Numbered from the stretch's first letter, positions 17,677-28,100 are shown. The stretch is DNA of 64,000 nucleotides from Megasphaera sp. (GCA_022486585.1 JAKVKI010000008.1:1-64000); one strand, 5' to 3'. Made by a program: numbers and translations. The notes: a model not told the origin generated them from the letters alone.

Positions 17677-18228
17677 TTAGAAGCCTAAGGTATCTTTTAC
17701 ATCGTTGAAATATGGATTTTTCGTATCTTTTTCTGATAGTATTGGATGAGATACGCCCCAGGCTACAGCTATTTCCGGATCATTCCATCGGATGCCGCCA
17801 TCTGCTTGCGGCGCGTAATAATTATCTGCTTTATACATAAATTCTACGTGGTCCGTCAAGGTAACGAAACCATGACCGAAGCCGCGAGGTATGAGCAGTT
17901 GTTTCTTATTGTCTTCTGATAATTCGACACCGACCCACTGTGTATAGGTCGGGCTGTCTTTGCGTAAATCCACGGCAACATCGAGGACGGCACCACGAGT
18001 ACAACGCACTAATTTTGCCTGACACCATTCTCCTTTTTGGAAATGGATGCCCCGTAACGTTCCTTTTACGGTCGAAGACGAATGATTGTCCTGAACGAAA
18101 TCATAATATAAACCAGCTGCTTCCATCGTGCGCTTGCTCCAGCTTTCCATAAAAAAGCCGCGATGATCGCCAAACACTTGTGGTTCAAGGATCACTACGC
18201 CATCGATCTTTGTTTTTGTAACATTCAT
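17677..18228 (-). CDS. rfbC: dTDP-4-dehydrorhamnose 3,5-epimerase
   Basis: Third enzyme of dTDP-L-rhamnose synthesis, 183 residues, normal length. The RmlC cupin fold is recognised from VVILEPQVFGDHRGFFMESW, the FVQDNHSSS segment, the catalytic GTLRGIHFQ histidine region and the later YKADNYYAPQADGGIRWNDP motif. Last of the minus-strand rfbA-B-D-C cluster, 25 nt after rfbD. The product feeds cell-surface polysaccharide or LPS. Confidence 0.96.
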   Translation of the reverse strand: MNVTKTKIDGVVILEPQVFGDHRGFFMESWSKRTMEAAGLYYDFVQDNHSSSTVKGTLRGIHFQKGEWCQAKLVRCTRGAVLDVAVDLRKDSPTYTQWVGVELSEDNKKQLLIPRGFGHGFVTLTDHVEFMYKADNYYAPQADGGIRWNDPEIAVAWGVSHPILSEKDTKNPYFNDVKDTLGF

Positions 18229-18253
18229 CAGTATATTAGCCCCTTTCGTATGG

Positions 18254-19105
18254 TCACTGTTTTATTTCTTCTAAATAGCGCCGTAATGCATCCTGCCATG
18301 TCGGCAACGTATGGAATCCGTTCTGCAGCAACTTATCTTTACTCATACGACTGTTAAACGGCCGCTTAGCTGCTGTAGGATATGCACTTGTTGGGATTGG
18401 ATTGACCTTGCAGGTCACGCCAGCCTGACGAAATATTTCTTCAGCAAAGTCAGCCCACGAACAGATACCTTCATTCGTCGCATGATATGTCCCGTATCGT
18501 TCAGTCATGACCATGTCACACAACAGCGGTGCCAAGTCCGCCATATACGTCGGTGAGCCGATTTGGTCAGCAACGACATTGATCTCATCATGCGTCGCTG
18601 CCAGACGCAGCATCGTATTAATGAAATTATTGCCATGTTTGCCGAAGGCCCAGGAAATACGGACGATAAAATGGTGATCCACTTCATTCCGAACGGCTTC
18701 TTCGCCTTCCCATTTCGTTTGTCCATACCAGTTTAGCGGCGCAATATGCTGCCTGTCATCAGGATCCCAGAAGGCTGTTCCCGTTCCCGGATACACATAA
18801 TCCGTACTGATAAACACCATTTTCGCGCCGATTTCCCGGCATACACGAGCAATATTGGCCGGACCGTCCGCATTGACCTGACGGCACACGTCTTTATTAC
18901 TTTCGGCTTTGTCTACTGCCGTATAGGCACTGCAATGGATGACAGCATCAGGCCCGTACGCCGTAATAAACCGATGTACGTCTTCATATGCCGTAATATC
19001 AAACTCTTTTATATCGGTGCCTATGCAGTCTATACTGCGACGTTGTAATTCTTGCACCACTTCATAGCCTAATTGGCCGCCAACGCCTGTTACGAGAATC
19101 TTCAT
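18254..19105 (-). CDS. rfbD: dTDP-4-dehydrorhamnose reductase
   Basis: NADPH-dependent SDR that completes dTDP-L-rhamnose. 283 residues. Rossmann glycine motif GVGGQLGYEV at residue 6, STDYVYPG around residue 100, and the YGQTKWEGE catalytic YxxxK. The start codon overlaps the rfbB stop by 4 nt, so the two are translationally coupled. Confidence 0.96.
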   Translation of the reverse strand: MKILVTGVGGQLGYEVVQELQRRSIDCIGTDIKEFDITAYEDVHRFITAYGPDAVIHCSAYTAVDKAESNKDVCRQVNADGPANIARVCREIGAKMVFISTDYVYPGTGTAFWDPDDRQHIAPLNWYGQTKWEGEEAVRNEVDHHFIVRISWAFGKHGNNFINTMLRLAATHDEINVVADQIGSPTYMADLAPLLCDMVMTERYGTYHATNEGICSWADFAEEIFRQAGVTCKVNPIPTSAYPTAAKRPFNSRMSKDKLLQNGFHTLPTWQDALRRYLEEIKQ

Positions 19106-20124
19106 GCTCGATCACCATACATCCTTTCGTAATACTGCTGATAATCACCACTGATAATATGTTCCCACCAAGGTCTATGATCCAAATACCACTGAATGGT
19201 CTGGCTGATGCCGTCGGCAAACCGTGTTTCTGGCTCCCATCCCAGGTGCGTACGTATCTTTGTCGGATCAATAGCATACCGACGGTCATGACCTGGCCGA
19301 TCTTTGACGAAATGGATCAGCGCTTCACTTTTCCCTAATGTGTGGATAATGGTCTTTACTACATCAAGATTCGTTTGTTCATTATGACCGCCAATATTGT
19401 AGACTTCTCCGACTGTACCGTTACGAATGATCATATCGATAGCCCGGCAATGGTCTTTGACAAATAACCAGTCCCGCACATTTTCACCTGTTCCATAGAC
19501 TGGCAGCGGTTTATCATGCAACGCATTGATGATCATGAGCGGAATCAGTTTTTCCGGAAAATGATACGGCCCGTAGTTATTGGAACACCGGGAAATAGTG
19601 ACCGGTAATCCATACGTCCGATGGTAGGCTAAGACCAATAGATCAGCCGACGCTTTCGAAGCCGAATAGGGTGACGACGTATGGAGCGGTGTTTCTTCCG
19701 TAAAGAACAAATCAGGCCGATCCAAAGGCAAATCACCATATACTTCATCCGTAGATACCTGATGATACCGCTGGATGCCATATTTTCTGCAAGCATCCAG
19801 GAGCACGCCCGTTCCCATTATATTGGTCTGCAAAAATAATTCGGGATGGACAATAGACCGGTCTACATGGCTTTCTGCTGCGAAATTCACGACAATGTCC
19901 GGATGTACCTGCGCAAACAACGCATACACGTGGTCACGATCTGCAATATCACCTTTGACAAACTGGAAATTAGGCGCTTCCAGTACTGGCGCTACTGTTT
20001 CCATATTCCCAGCATACGTCAGCGCATCTAAACAAATAATATTGTCTTTTGGATACTGCTGCACCATCATATGGACGAAATTCCCGCCAATAAATCCGGC
20101 ACCGCCGGTTACGATTATATTCAT
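19102..20124 (-). CDS. rfbB: dTDP-glucose 4,6-dehydratase
   Basis: Second enzyme of the pathway. 340 residues. NAD-binding GGAGFIGGNFVH at the N-terminus, the STDEVYGDL catalytic segment, and the YSASKASAD YxxxK pair. Overlaps rfbD by 4 nt and follows rfbA by 43 nt. Confidence 0.97.
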   Translation of the reverse strand: MNIIVTGGAGFIGGNFVHMMVQQYPKDNIICLDALTYAGNMETVAPVLEAPNFQFVKGDIADRDHVYALFAQVHPDIVVNFAAESHVDRSIVHPELFLQTNIMGTGVLLDACRKYGIQRYHQVSTDEVYGDLPLDRPDLFFTEETPLHTSSPYSASKASADLLVLAYHRTYGLPVTISRCSNNYGPYHFPEKLIPLMIINALHDKPLPVYGTGENVRDWLFVKDHCRAIDMIIRNGTVGEVYNIGGHNEQTNLDVVKTIIHTLGKSEALIHFVKDRPGHDRRYAIDPTKIRTHLGWEPETRFADGISQTIQWYLDHRPWWEHIISGDYQQYYERMYGDRA

Positions 20125-20167
20125 GCTATATATCTACCTCACTTTATATCCTATATATGGAGCATCC

Positions 20168-21070
20168 CTAATGCACAGAAGACATACTGCTTTCTTCTAC
20201 AAATCGCCCTTCGGCAACTTTCTTTAGATACTGCCCATACGGGCTTTTACCATATTTTGCTGCACTCTCTTCTAGTGTTTCCTTATCGATCCAATGATTC
20301 TGATATGCAATGTCTTCCAATGCCGCAATATGAATACCTGCCCGTGTCTCTACTGCCCGCACGAATTCCGATGCAGCACTGAGACTATTCACGGTACCTG
20401 TATCCAGCCAGGCATAGCCGCGGCCCAGTGTGACTACTTGCAGCTTTTCCTGGTCAAGATATATCTTATTCAAATCCGTGATTTCCAATTCGCCACGAGC
20501 TGACGGCTGTACTTGCTTCGCGTACTCGCAGACATGTTCATCGTAGAAATATAATCCCGTTACGGCATAATTGGACTTCGGCACTTGCGGTTTTTCTTCA
20601 ATAGAAATAGCTTTGCCAGCTCTATCAAATTCAATGACACCGAACCGTTCCGGATCTTCGACATAATACCCAAACACCGTAGCGCCTTCACGATGGACGG
20701 CGGCATTTCGCAAATGCTGTGTCAGGCCGGCGCCATAAAAAATATTGTCGCCCAGGATCATAGCACACGAATCACCATCAATAAACTCTTCTCCCAATAT
20801 AAAGGCCTGGGCCAGGCCATCTGGAGACGGCTGCACTTGATAACGCAGATGGATGCCGTACCGCGAACCATCACCCAGCAAGCGTTCAAAATTCGGCAAA
20901 TCGATGGGCGTGGAAATAATCAATATATCCCGAATCCCTGCCAACATCAAGGTCGACAAGGGATAATAAATCATGGGCTTATCATATACAGGCAGCAATT
21001 GTTTCGATGTTACCATCGTCAGTGGATACAATCTCGTTCCACTACCGCCAGCTAAGACAATTCCTTTCAT
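20168..21070 (-). CDS. rfbA: Glucose-1-phosphate thymidylyltransferase
   Basis: First enzyme of dTDP-rhamnose synthesis, joining dTTP and glucose-1-phosphate. 300 residues. Nucleotide-binding [16 protein letters not shown] at the N-terminus, [20 protein letters not shown], and the ILGDNIFYG metal-site motif. First gene of the operon. Confidence 0.97.
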   Translation of the reverse strand: MKGIVLAGGSGTRLYPLTMVTSKQLLPVYDKPMIYYPLSTLMLAGIRDILIISTPIDLPNFERLLGDGSRYGIHLRYQVQPSPDGLAQAFILGEEFIDGDSCAMILGDNIFYGAGLTQHLRNAAVHREGATVFGYYVEDPERFGVIEFDRAGKAISIEEKPQVPKSNYAVTGLYFYDEHVCEYAKQVQPSARGELEITDLNKIYLDQEKLQVVTLGRGYAWLDTGTVNSLSAASEFVRAVETRAGIHIAALEDIAYQNHWIDKETLEESAAKYGKSPYGQYLKKVAEGRFVEESSMSSVH

Positions 21071-21128
21071 AAAACACCCTCATTTCTTCATCAAAAAGCT
21101 ATTCTTCATTCTATTTGTACATAATCAC

Positions 21129-21134
21129 ATTATA
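21129..21134 (-). promoter_or_regulatory. Extended -10 promoter of the rfb operon
   Basis: Minus strand TATGGTATAAT about 60 nt upstream of rfbA; the extended TGn may compensate for a weak -35 (TTGCGA at 19 nt). A plus-strand TATAAT at 21177-21182 could serve the divergent DUF6765-like gene. Confidence 0.55.
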
Positions 21135-21230
21135 CCATAGAACCAATAAAAAGTCGCAAATTCCGGTTCTGTGCGATATAATGGTAAAAAGTATTCTATT
21201 CTCCCCTTCCCTGCTACGGAGGACCTTATT

Positions 21231-22160
21231 ATGGACAAAGATTTTCATTTTAGTACGATTTACGTATTATCCCGCTGGGCCGGATTTTCAAGCTATAATT
21301 CCCTCGTACTGGCTACAGCATCACAATTCGTCGATGACAACACGGCTACGATAAGCCGTAACAAACGACCTTCTGGCCATGACCCCTGGCAAAACGTAAC
21401 GATTCAAGAAGAAAACAACAATATTTGGATTCCCTTCCATTTCTTGCCCGGCCTGGAAGGCACTACCAGAGAAGAACGACTAATTTGTAAAAAAAACAGC
21501 AGTTTTGCCAACCTGATGATGCATGAATTACCGCCTATAGCCGTCGATGACAGCATATCGATGTTCCGCCTGGGTATTGCCCTTCATGTCTATGCTGATA
21601 CATGGGCTCATCAAGAATTCTCCGGCATCGATTCGCTATGGAATGAAGTCGATGGATTGACCATTCATCGCGGTAATAGTGAAAATGAACTGTCAGACGA
21701 TGTTGCAGCTAACTCCCCGCTGCTGTTAGGACACGTTCAAGCCATGCATTGGCCTGACAGACCGTATGCAGCTTGGAGCAGTGATACTAAATTTGCAACG
21801 GTACGAAATAATTGGGACGAGTTCATAGAAGCAGCCAAGCATATCTATTCCTATTTAACAACATTTCACCATGCAGCACATCATACTTTGACAAAAAAAC
21901 AAATCAATCTGTTATTATATAGTTTCAAAGATAATGTAAGTACTACTATCGAAACAAGGACCAATTCTTGGATAAAAAACATTCATGCAAACTTATATGA
22001 TTTTGAAGATTTTGAAAAGGAGGATGCCGCTATCCATTACAGTACATCCTTGATCATCTATGATGCTGATTTTTCTACACAATTTTATGATGCCCTTGAT
22101 GCACACTATGACTGGGTCAAAAAAGGGCTGGAAGTCAATGATATATACAAATTGAAGTAG
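21231..22160 (+). CDS. DUF6765-like uncharacterised protein
   Basis: 309 residues from ATG 21231, which follows GGAGGA; the track start at 21171 lacks a ribosome site. The MDKDFHFSTIYVLSRWAGFS opening and the LATASQFVDD segment match my recollection of the DUF6765 family. An internal stretch rich in histidine, aspartate and tryptophan (LHVYADTWAHQEFSGI) resembles metal-binding helical hydrolases of the phospholipase C/S1-P1 type, which is only an impression. No signal peptide. It stands alone between the rfb operon and proS. Confidence 0.6.
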   Translation: MDKDFHFSTIYVLSRWAGFSSYNSLVLATASQFVDDNTATISRNKRPSGHDPWQNVTIQEENNNIWIPFHFLPGLEGTTREERLICKKNSSFANLMMHELPPIAVDDSISMFRLGIALHVYADTWAHQEFSGIDSLWNEVDGLTIHRGNSENELSDDVAANSPLLLGHVQAMHWPDRPYAAWSSDTKFATVRNNWDEFIEAAKHIYSYLTTFHHAAHHTLTKKQINLLLYSFKDNVSTTIETRTNSWIKNIHANLYDFEDFEKEDAAIHYSTSLIIYDADFSTQFYDALDAHYDWVKKGLEVNDIYKLK

Positions 22161-22185
22161 CTTGTCCATAGGCCATACTATTTCT

Positions 22186-22220
22186 AAAAAAAGCGGTTGT
22201 CCATCACGGACAACCGCTTT
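22186..22220. terminator. Shared terminator of the 21231 gene and proS
   Basis: A 13-bp perfect stem (AAAGCGGTTGTCC/GGACAACCGCTTT) with a 5-nt loop. The minus side has a seven-U tract for proS; the plus side has only a short U-run, so termination of the plus gene is weaker. Confidence 0.8.
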
Positions 22221-22237
22221 CGTATTATCATATTGTT

Positions 22238-23968
22238 TTACATGTTGTTTGACAATAATTCATTCAGAATTTCTTTTACCCGAGCTGCTGCCGCATCGAT
22301 GTCGACTACTTCTTCGGCACCAGTACGACGAACTTTGATTTCTACGGTATGATCTGCTGCGCTCTTCTTGCCTACGGTTACGCGAACAGGATATCCAATG
22401 AGGTCGGCATCGTTGAATTTGACGCCAGCCCGTTCTTTACGGTCATCGAGGACAACATCACCTCGTACACCGCCAAGACTATCATAAATAGCCGTGGCAA
22501 TACGGATTTGGTCTTCATCTTTGCTGCTCACAGGGACGACGACTGCTTCATAGGGCGCAATCGCTACAGGCCACATGATACCGTGATCATCATGGAACTG
22601 TTCAATTGCTGCAGCGACTGTACGGGTAACACCAATGCCATAACAACCCATGTAGTACGGCTTTGCTTTGCCGTCTTTATCGAGGAAGGTGCCGTTCAGC
22701 GATTCTGAATATTTGGTACCTAATTCAAAGACCTGACCGACTTCGATCCCTCGCATGATTTCGATAGGTGCACCGCAATGAGGGCATACATCGCCATCTT
22801 TCATCAGACGGATCGTCGCAATGGTGACCTGTTTGAAATCCCGTTTAGGATTTACATTGGTATAGTGATAACCATGCTTATTAGCACCGGTAACACCATT
22901 AGGCACATTCATAGCCGTCGGATCGACAATGACATAGAACGACTTGTTATCAGGCGCATCTGCATCCATAGGGCTCATGTAGCCCGGCTGCAAGCCATGT
23001 GCTTTGAGCTGTTCTTCTGTAGCCGGATTGACCTGATTGCCGCCAACGAGATTCTGTACGGCTACATCATTTACTTCATGATCGCCGCGGACCATGCACA
23101 GTACGACTTTGCCGTCAATGTCAAAGGCTACGGCCTTAATGGTCTTTTCTACAGGAATATTCATGAATTTTGCCAAATCTTCAATGGTTGCACAATTCGG
23201 TGTAGCAATGAGTTCGACAGGTTGTGCCGGTTCTGCTGGCATTTCCAGTGTCTGCGGTTCTGCTTTTTCAATATCTGCTGCATATTCACACGCAGAGCAT
23301 GATACGACTTCCGCTTCACCAGCTGCTGCCAGTGCCATGAATTCATGCGTATGGCTGCCACCGATTTGGCCGCTGTCTGCTTCTACTGGCTTATAGGTCA
23401 GACCGCAGCGTGTAAACACACGGTCATAGGCATCATACATCGTCTGATAGCTCTGGTGCAGTCCTTCTTCGTCGATATCAAAGGAATAGGCATCTTTCAT
23501 GACGAATTCACGGCTGCGCATGAGGCCGAAACGGGGCCGGATTTCATCGCGATATTTATTCTGCATCTGCCAAAGTGTTACTGGCATCTGTTTATACGAA
23601 CGCAATTCATTACGTACTAATGTCGTAATGAGTTCTTCGTGTGTCGGGCCAAGGCAGTAGTGATTATCATGGCGATCTTCCAATTTGAACATTTCCGGAC
23701 CATAGGCATCCCAGCGGCCTGATTCATGCCAGATTTCGGCAGGCTGCATGATAGGCATCATGATTTCCTGGGCTCCTGTGGCATTCATTTCTTCACGGAC
23801 GATGTTTTCTACTTTGAGGACAACACGTCGTCCTAACGGTAAAAAGCTGTACAAGCCGCCGCCATTCTTGCGAATCATACCTGCTTTGAGCATATACTGA
23901 TGACTTGCAATTTCGGCTTCTGCCGGAATTTCCCGTAGTGTCGGGCTGTACAATTTCGATGCTAACAT
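22238..23968 (-). CDS. proS: Prolyl-tRNA synthetase
   Basis: Class II synthetase of the bacterial type, 576 residues from ATG 23968, which follows AAAAGGGG; the track start at 24010 would overlap ispG. Motif 1 lies around LKVENIVREEMNATGAQE, motif 2 contains the FRDEIRPRFGLMRSREF-type segment (here YRDEIRPRFGLMRSREF), and the editing insertion spans about residues 220-390 (MVRGDHEVNDVAV). Last gene of the isoprenoid/lipid string. Confidence 0.96.
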   Translation of the reverse strand: MLASKLYSPTLREIPAEAEIASHQYMLKAGMIRKNGGGLYSFLPLGRRVVLKVENIVREEMNATGAQEIMMPIMQPAEIWHESGRWDAYGPEMFKLEDRHDNHYCLGPTHEELITTLVRNELRSYKQMPVTLWQMQNKYRDEIRPRFGLMRSREFVMKDAYSFDIDEEGLHQSYQTMYDAYDRVFTRCGLTYKPVEADSGQIGGSHTHEFMALAAAGEAEVVSCSACEYAADIEKAEPQTLEMPAEPAQPVELIATPNCATIEDLAKFMNIPVEKTIKAVAFDIDGKVVLCMVRGDHEVNDVAVQNLVGGNQVNPATEEQLKAHGLQPGYMSPMDADAPDNKSFYVIVDPTAMNVPNGVTGANKHGYHYTNVNPKRDFKQVTIATIRLMKDGDVCPHCGAPIEIMRGIEVGQVFELGTKYSESLNGTFLDKDGKAKPYYMGCYGIGVTRTVAAAIEQFHDDHGIMWPVAIAPYEAVVVPVSSKDEDQIRIATAIYDSLGGVRGDVVLDDRKERAGVKFNDADLIGYPVRVTVGKKSAADHTVEIKVRRTGAEEVVDIDAAAARVKEILNELLSNNM

Positions 23969-23984
23969 GTGACTAAGACCCCTT

Positions 23985-25046
23985 TTAAATAGATTTATGT
24001 ATTTCTTCAAGCAAGCTTGTAACTAATTGATCTTCTGGAACGGTGCGCAAAACTTCTCCATGGGAAAAGACGATGCCCTTTCCCTTGCCGCCAGCAATGC
24101 CAAAATCCGCTTCACGGGCTTCACCGGGACCGTTGACGACACAGCCCATAACAGCTACTTTAATAGGCACAGACAGGTCAGCAATAGCCTGTTCTACCTG
24201 TTGGGCCAATCCGATGAGATCGACTTGCGTACGACCACAGGTAGGGCAGGAAATGAGCGTCGGCCCAAATTCCCGTAATCCTAAGGAGCTGAGAATCGTC
24301 TGGCCGGCTTTTACTTCTTCTGCCGGATCTCCTGTAAGCGATACGCGAATGGTATCACCAATACCTTCATAGAGGAGGGTACCGATGCCAATAGCTGATT
24401 TGATACTGCCTTCACGGACGAGGCCAGCCTCTGTAACACCTAAATGAAGTGCGTAAGGCACCTTAGCTGCCAGGGCTTGATAGGCTTCGATCATGAGCGG
24501 TACATCCGATGCCTTCAGGGAAATAACCATATTCGTATAGTCCATGTGTTCTAAAATACGGATATGGCGCAACGCACCTTCGACCATACCATCTGCTGTA
24601 GGATGCCCCTCATGGGCTGCCAGTATATCTGCCGGCAGTGAGCCCGTATTGATGCCGATGCGGATTGGGATTCCTTTGGGACGCACCTTCTGAACAACAG
24701 CTGCCACATTGTCATCAGCACCGATATTGCCCGGATTGATACGCAATCCTTGGACACCGCTGTCAACTGCCTGCAACGCCAGCCGATAATCGAAATGAAT
24801 ATCGGCAATGACCGGCACTGGCGATGCCTTGACGACGGCCGCCAGGCCTTTAGCAGCTGCCATATCCGGCACAGCAAACCGAATGAGTTCCGCTCCATAT
24901 CCGGCCAGGCGCCGTGCATCGGCAATGGCTTTCGCTTCCTCTGCCGGATTGACTGTAGACATGGTCTGCACCGATATGGGCGCATCACCGCCAATTCGGA
25001 CACTGCCTACCATAACCGGTATGGACGTTCTACGTTGTTCCATCAT
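23985..25046 (-). CDS. ispG: 4-hydroxy-3-methylbut-2-enyl diphosphate synthase
   Basis: MEP-pathway Fe-S enzyme, 353 residues. TIM-barrel part with VIADIHFDYRLAL and GLRINPGNIG; C-terminal cluster ligands SCPTCGR and GCVVNGPGE. Follows rseP by about 10 nt. Together with dxr and uppS it marks this stretch as isoprenoid synthesis. Confidence 0.96.
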   Translation of the reverse strand: MMEQRRTSIPVMVGSVRIGGDAPISVQTMSTVNPAEEAKAIADARRLAGYGAELIRFAVPDMAAAKGLAAVVKASPVPVIADIHFDYRLALQAVDSGVQGLRINPGNIGADDNVAAVVQKVRPKGIPIRIGINTGSLPADILAAHEGHPTADGMVEGALRHIRILEHMDYTNMVISLKASDVPLMIEAYQALAAKVPYALHLGVTEAGLVREGSIKSAIGIGTLLYEGIGDTIRVSLTGDPAEEVKAGQTILSSLGLREFGPTLISCPTCGRTQVDLIGLAQQVEQAIADLSVPIKVAVMGCVVNGPGEAREADFGIAGGKGKGIVFSHGEVLRTVPEDQLVTSLLEEIHKSI

Positions 25047-25055
25047 AGTTCCTTT

Positions 25056-26078
25056 CTAAAAACGGCTGATATCCATAAACATGGCAAACAAGAACAAGGA
25101 GCCCAGGATAGCCATGCCAACTACTTGAATGTAGTATAGCGCCCGTTTAGGCAAACGACGCCGGGTCACTCCTTCTATGAGAAGCATAATGATGTAGCCC
25201 CCATCGAGAAGTGGTACAGGCAATAAATTAAGGATACCTAAGTTGATACTCAAAAATGCCGTAAACATAAGCAAATTAGAAAAGCCGACAGAGGCAACCT
25301 GCCCGGCCAGCTGTGCTATGCCGATAGGCCCCGCTAAATCAGCCTTTTGTGTACCTGCCGCCATGTCATACAAACCGACGATCATCATCTTGCAGATTTC
25401 ACCGGTTTTCTCTACAGATAACCACGCTGATTCAAAAACACCGTGATATTGACGCGTCATTTCTGGCATGACACCGAGCATGGCCCTGCCGGACTGGCTG
25501 TCTATACGAGGTATCATATCCAAGTCCATATCATTGCCGTCACGATTGACAACGACCGTCACGACGTCACCACGATGTGCTTCTACAGCTTTAGAAATGT
25601 CATTCCATGTAGAAATAGGCGTACCGCCAATCGAAATAATACGGTCCCCTTGCTGCATATCTGCTTGTGCTGCTGCTGAATCAGCCATCGTATTCCCTAC
25701 GATTGGTTCTGTAGAAACATCTACTGTACCTACTGTCGCCATGAGTCCCCAAATAAGGACAATGGCCAGAACAAAATTCATAAAAGCACCGGCAGCGATG
25801 ACAACTAAACGGTACCGAACCGGCTTGTTCAGGAAAGACCGGTCATCCAATGGTTCATCTTCCGTCATACCAGCAATGCGGTTGAATCCGCCTAGTGGCA
25901 CGGCTCGTAACGTATACAGTGTTTCGCCGCGGCGATATCCGCAGACTTTCGGGCCGAACCCGATCGCAAATTCATCAACACGCATGCCCGTCATTTTGGC
26001 CGTAATAAAATGACCGAATTCGTGAATGAATACAATCAAACTGAATACGAATATAGTCGCTAAAATGGTAATGCCCAA
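25056..26078 (-). CDS. rseP: Site-2 protease RseP
   Basis: Intramembrane zinc metalloprotease, 340 residues. HEFGH in the first helix (about residue 19), central PDZ domain (about 125-205, GDRIISIGGTPI), and NLLPVPLLDGG carrying the third zinc ligand. Cleaves anti-sigma factors or signal peptides in the inner membrane. Lies between dxr and ispG, as in many Firmicutes. Confidence 0.95.
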   Translation of the reverse strand: MGITILATIFVFSLIVFIHEFGHFITAKMTGMRVDEFAIGFGPKVCGYRRGETLYTLRAVPLGGFNRIAGMTEDEPLDDRSFLNKPVRYRLVVIAAGAFMNFVLAIVLIWGLMATVGTVDVSTEPIVGNTMADSAAAQADMQQGDRIISIGGTPISTWNDISKAVEAHRGDVVTVVVNRDGNDMDLDMIPRIDSQSGRAMLGVMPEMTRQYHGVFESAWLSVEKTGEICKMMIVGLYDMAAGTQKADLAGPIGIAQLAGQVASVGFSNLLMFTAFLSINLGILNLLPVPLLDGGYIIMLLIEGVTRRRLPKRALYYIQVVGMAILGSLFLFAMFMDISRF

Positions 26079-26093
26079 TAGAGAGCCGCCTTT

Positions 26094-27239
26094 CTAAATC
26101 AACGATGCAGCACAGCGCCGCGCCCAAGCGTCAGCACTGCGGATCGCATCGATCGTCAAGGTATGGCATACATCATGCCGTTCCATGACTGTACGAACAA
26201 TTTCAAAAATACGAGTAAACGAGATTTCTTTACGAAGAAACGCATACACTGCCACTTCATTGGCACCGTTGAGGACGCAGGGCATCGTACCACCTTGCCG
26301 CCCGGCTTCATAAGCCAGCGGCAGCGAGGGGAACTTTTCGTTGTCCGGCGCAAAAAATTCAATGCAGGCCAAGGACTGCCAGTCGATGGTTTTACTCCCA
26401 CGGACAGGTAATCGCTGCGGATACGTAAATGCATATTGGATGGGCAAACGCATATCCGGCATGCCTAACTGTGCCAGCACAGAGCCATCGATGAACTGCA
26501 CCATAGAATGGATGATGCTCTGTGGCTGAATGACAACATCAATGCGGTCGAACGGCATATGGAATAACCAGTGGGCTTCAATGACTTCCAAGCCCTTATT
26601 GAACATCGTCGCCGAATCAATCGTTATTTTGCCGCCCATATTCCACGTCGGATGCTTCAGGCATTGTTCCACTGTAATCTGAGGGAATTCGTCCTGGTGT
26701 CGATGGAAATGCGGGCCCCCAGATGCCGTAATAATAAGTTTGTCTACTTCTTCCGGCCTTCGTCCCTGAAGACACTGAAAAATAGCCCCATGTTCGCTAT
26801 CGACAGGCAAAATGCGTACGCCATATCGTTTAGCTTCGGCCATGACTAATGCACCGGCAGCAACGAGGGTCTCTTTGTTTGCCAGCGCAATATCCAAACC
26901 TTTTTCGATAGCATGAAGGGTAGGCTCTATCCCGGCAGCACCGACAAGGGACGTCAGCACCATATCAGACGCTGCTTCATCGATGAGTTTCAGCAAGCCT
27001 TCCGTCCCATCGAAGACCGTACATATAGTACCTACTTCACTGCGAAGTTTGTCTGCTGCCTCTTTTTCGATCATGCAGGCATAGGCCGGGCGATACTTCT
27101 GGATTTGCTTTGCTGCCAGCTGCCAATGGGATTTAGCAGCAATCGCCGTCACGGTAAATTGATTGCCATGGGCATCAATCACATCCAGGGCCTGTGTCCC
27201 AATAGAACCGGTACTGCCAAGGATCATGATTCTTTTCAT
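26094..27239 (-). CDS. dxr: 1-deoxy-D-xylulose-5-phosphate reductoisomerase
   Basis: First committed MEP-pathway enzyme, 381 residues from ATG 27239, which follows GGGGGA at 7 nt; the track start at 27254 overlaps that site. NADPH-binding GSTGSIGTQALDVI, ANKETLVAAG, PVDSEHGAIFQCL with the metal ligands, and KITIDSATMFNKGLEVIEA are all present. Confidence 0.96.
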   Translation of the reverse strand: MKRIMILGSTGSIGTQALDVIDAHGNQFTVTAIAAKSHWQLAAKQIQKYRPAYACMIEKEAADKLRSEVGTICTVFDGTEGLLKLIDEAASDMVLTSLVGAAGIEPTLHAIEKGLDIALANKETLVAAGALVMAEAKRYGVRILPVDSEHGAIFQCLQGRRPEEVDKLIITASGGPHFHRHQDEFPQITVEQCLKHPTWNMGGKITIDSATMFNKGLEVIEAHWLFHMPFDRIDVVIQPQSIIHSMVQFIDGSVLAQLGMPDMRLPIQYAFTYPQRLPVRGSKTIDWQSLACIEFFAPDNEKFPSLPLAYEAGRQGGTMPCVLNGANEVAVYAFLRKEISFTRIFEIVRTVMERHDVCHTLTIDAIRSADAWARRCAASLI

Positions 27240-27256
27240 ATCATATTCCCCCATTC

Positions 27257-28084
27257 TCAGGCAAGGAGCAACAGAAACAGATACAGTGCCGGTCCGGCAA
27301 AGAGCAGGCTGTCAAAGCGATCTAATACGCCGCCATGACCTGGAATAATATTACCAGAATCTTTGATCTGGCAGGTCCGTTTCAAAACAGATTCTACCAA
27401 ATCGCCAAGCGGTGCCATAATGCCGATAATAATGCCTATGGCGATGGCATCGATAACAGCATATTTGAAGACCAGGGAAAAAATAAGTGCCGTTACGATC
27501 GTGCCGATAAAGCCGCCCAGCGCCCCTTCTCTGGTCTTGCCGGGACTGATAGCTGGGCACAGCTTCACTTTCCCTTTGAGTTTGCCTGCGGCAAACGCAA
27601 AGGTATCACTGGCCCACGTCGAGAAGACCAGAAGGAAAACAAAAAATCGTGCCGGTTCCAGCATGACCGTTGCAAAGGATCCTGTAAAAAAGCTGGCTAA
27701 TATGCCATTTCGCAATGCCAGCATCGCCAAAAATCCGGCTCCGATATAAATCAAACCATACAATGTATAGGCACTGTCGACTGGTTTGACCTTGCTGTGG
27801 AAAACAACCGTCCGCAACAACAGCCAGGCCATCATAAGTGCCGAAAAGAACAGCATCAGCTTGGTACTGCCGAACCAATAGGCTGAAAACAATGCAACGA
27901 GCCATACAGCACCAGTGCGGTCGGCCAGGTTCGCCTTCAGTTTGCTGACCATCTGACTGTATTCATACCAGCCTACGAGTGCCAGCAATACCATCATAAG
28001 GAAAAATAGCCAATTCCCTTCATAAATAATAAAAATCGTAAGGGCACCCCCTACGATGCCTGTAATGATTCGTTGTGCCAACAT
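27257..28084 (-). CDS. cdsA: Phosphatidate cytidylyltransferase
   Basis: Makes CDP-diacylglycerol for phospholipids. 275 residues, about eight membrane helices. The family signature appears as PLGDLVESVLKRTCQIKDSG followed by HGGVLDRFDS. Sits between uppS and dxr in the classic order. Confidence 0.95.
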   Translation of the reverse strand: MLAQRIITGIVGGALTIFIIYEGNWLFFLMMVLLALVGWYEYSQMVSKLKANLADRTGAVWLVALFSAYWFGSTKLMLFFSALMMAWLLLRTVVFHSKVKPVDSAYTLYGLIYIGAGFLAMLALRNGILASFFTGSFATVMLEPARFFVFLLVFSTWASDTFAFAAGKLKGKVKLCPAISPGKTREGALGGFIGTIVTALIFSLVFKYAVIDAIAIGIIIGIMAPLGDLVESVLKRTCQIKDSGNIIPGHGGVLDRFDSLLFAGPALYLFLLLLA

Positions 28085-28100
28085 AGCGCTGCTACCTTCC

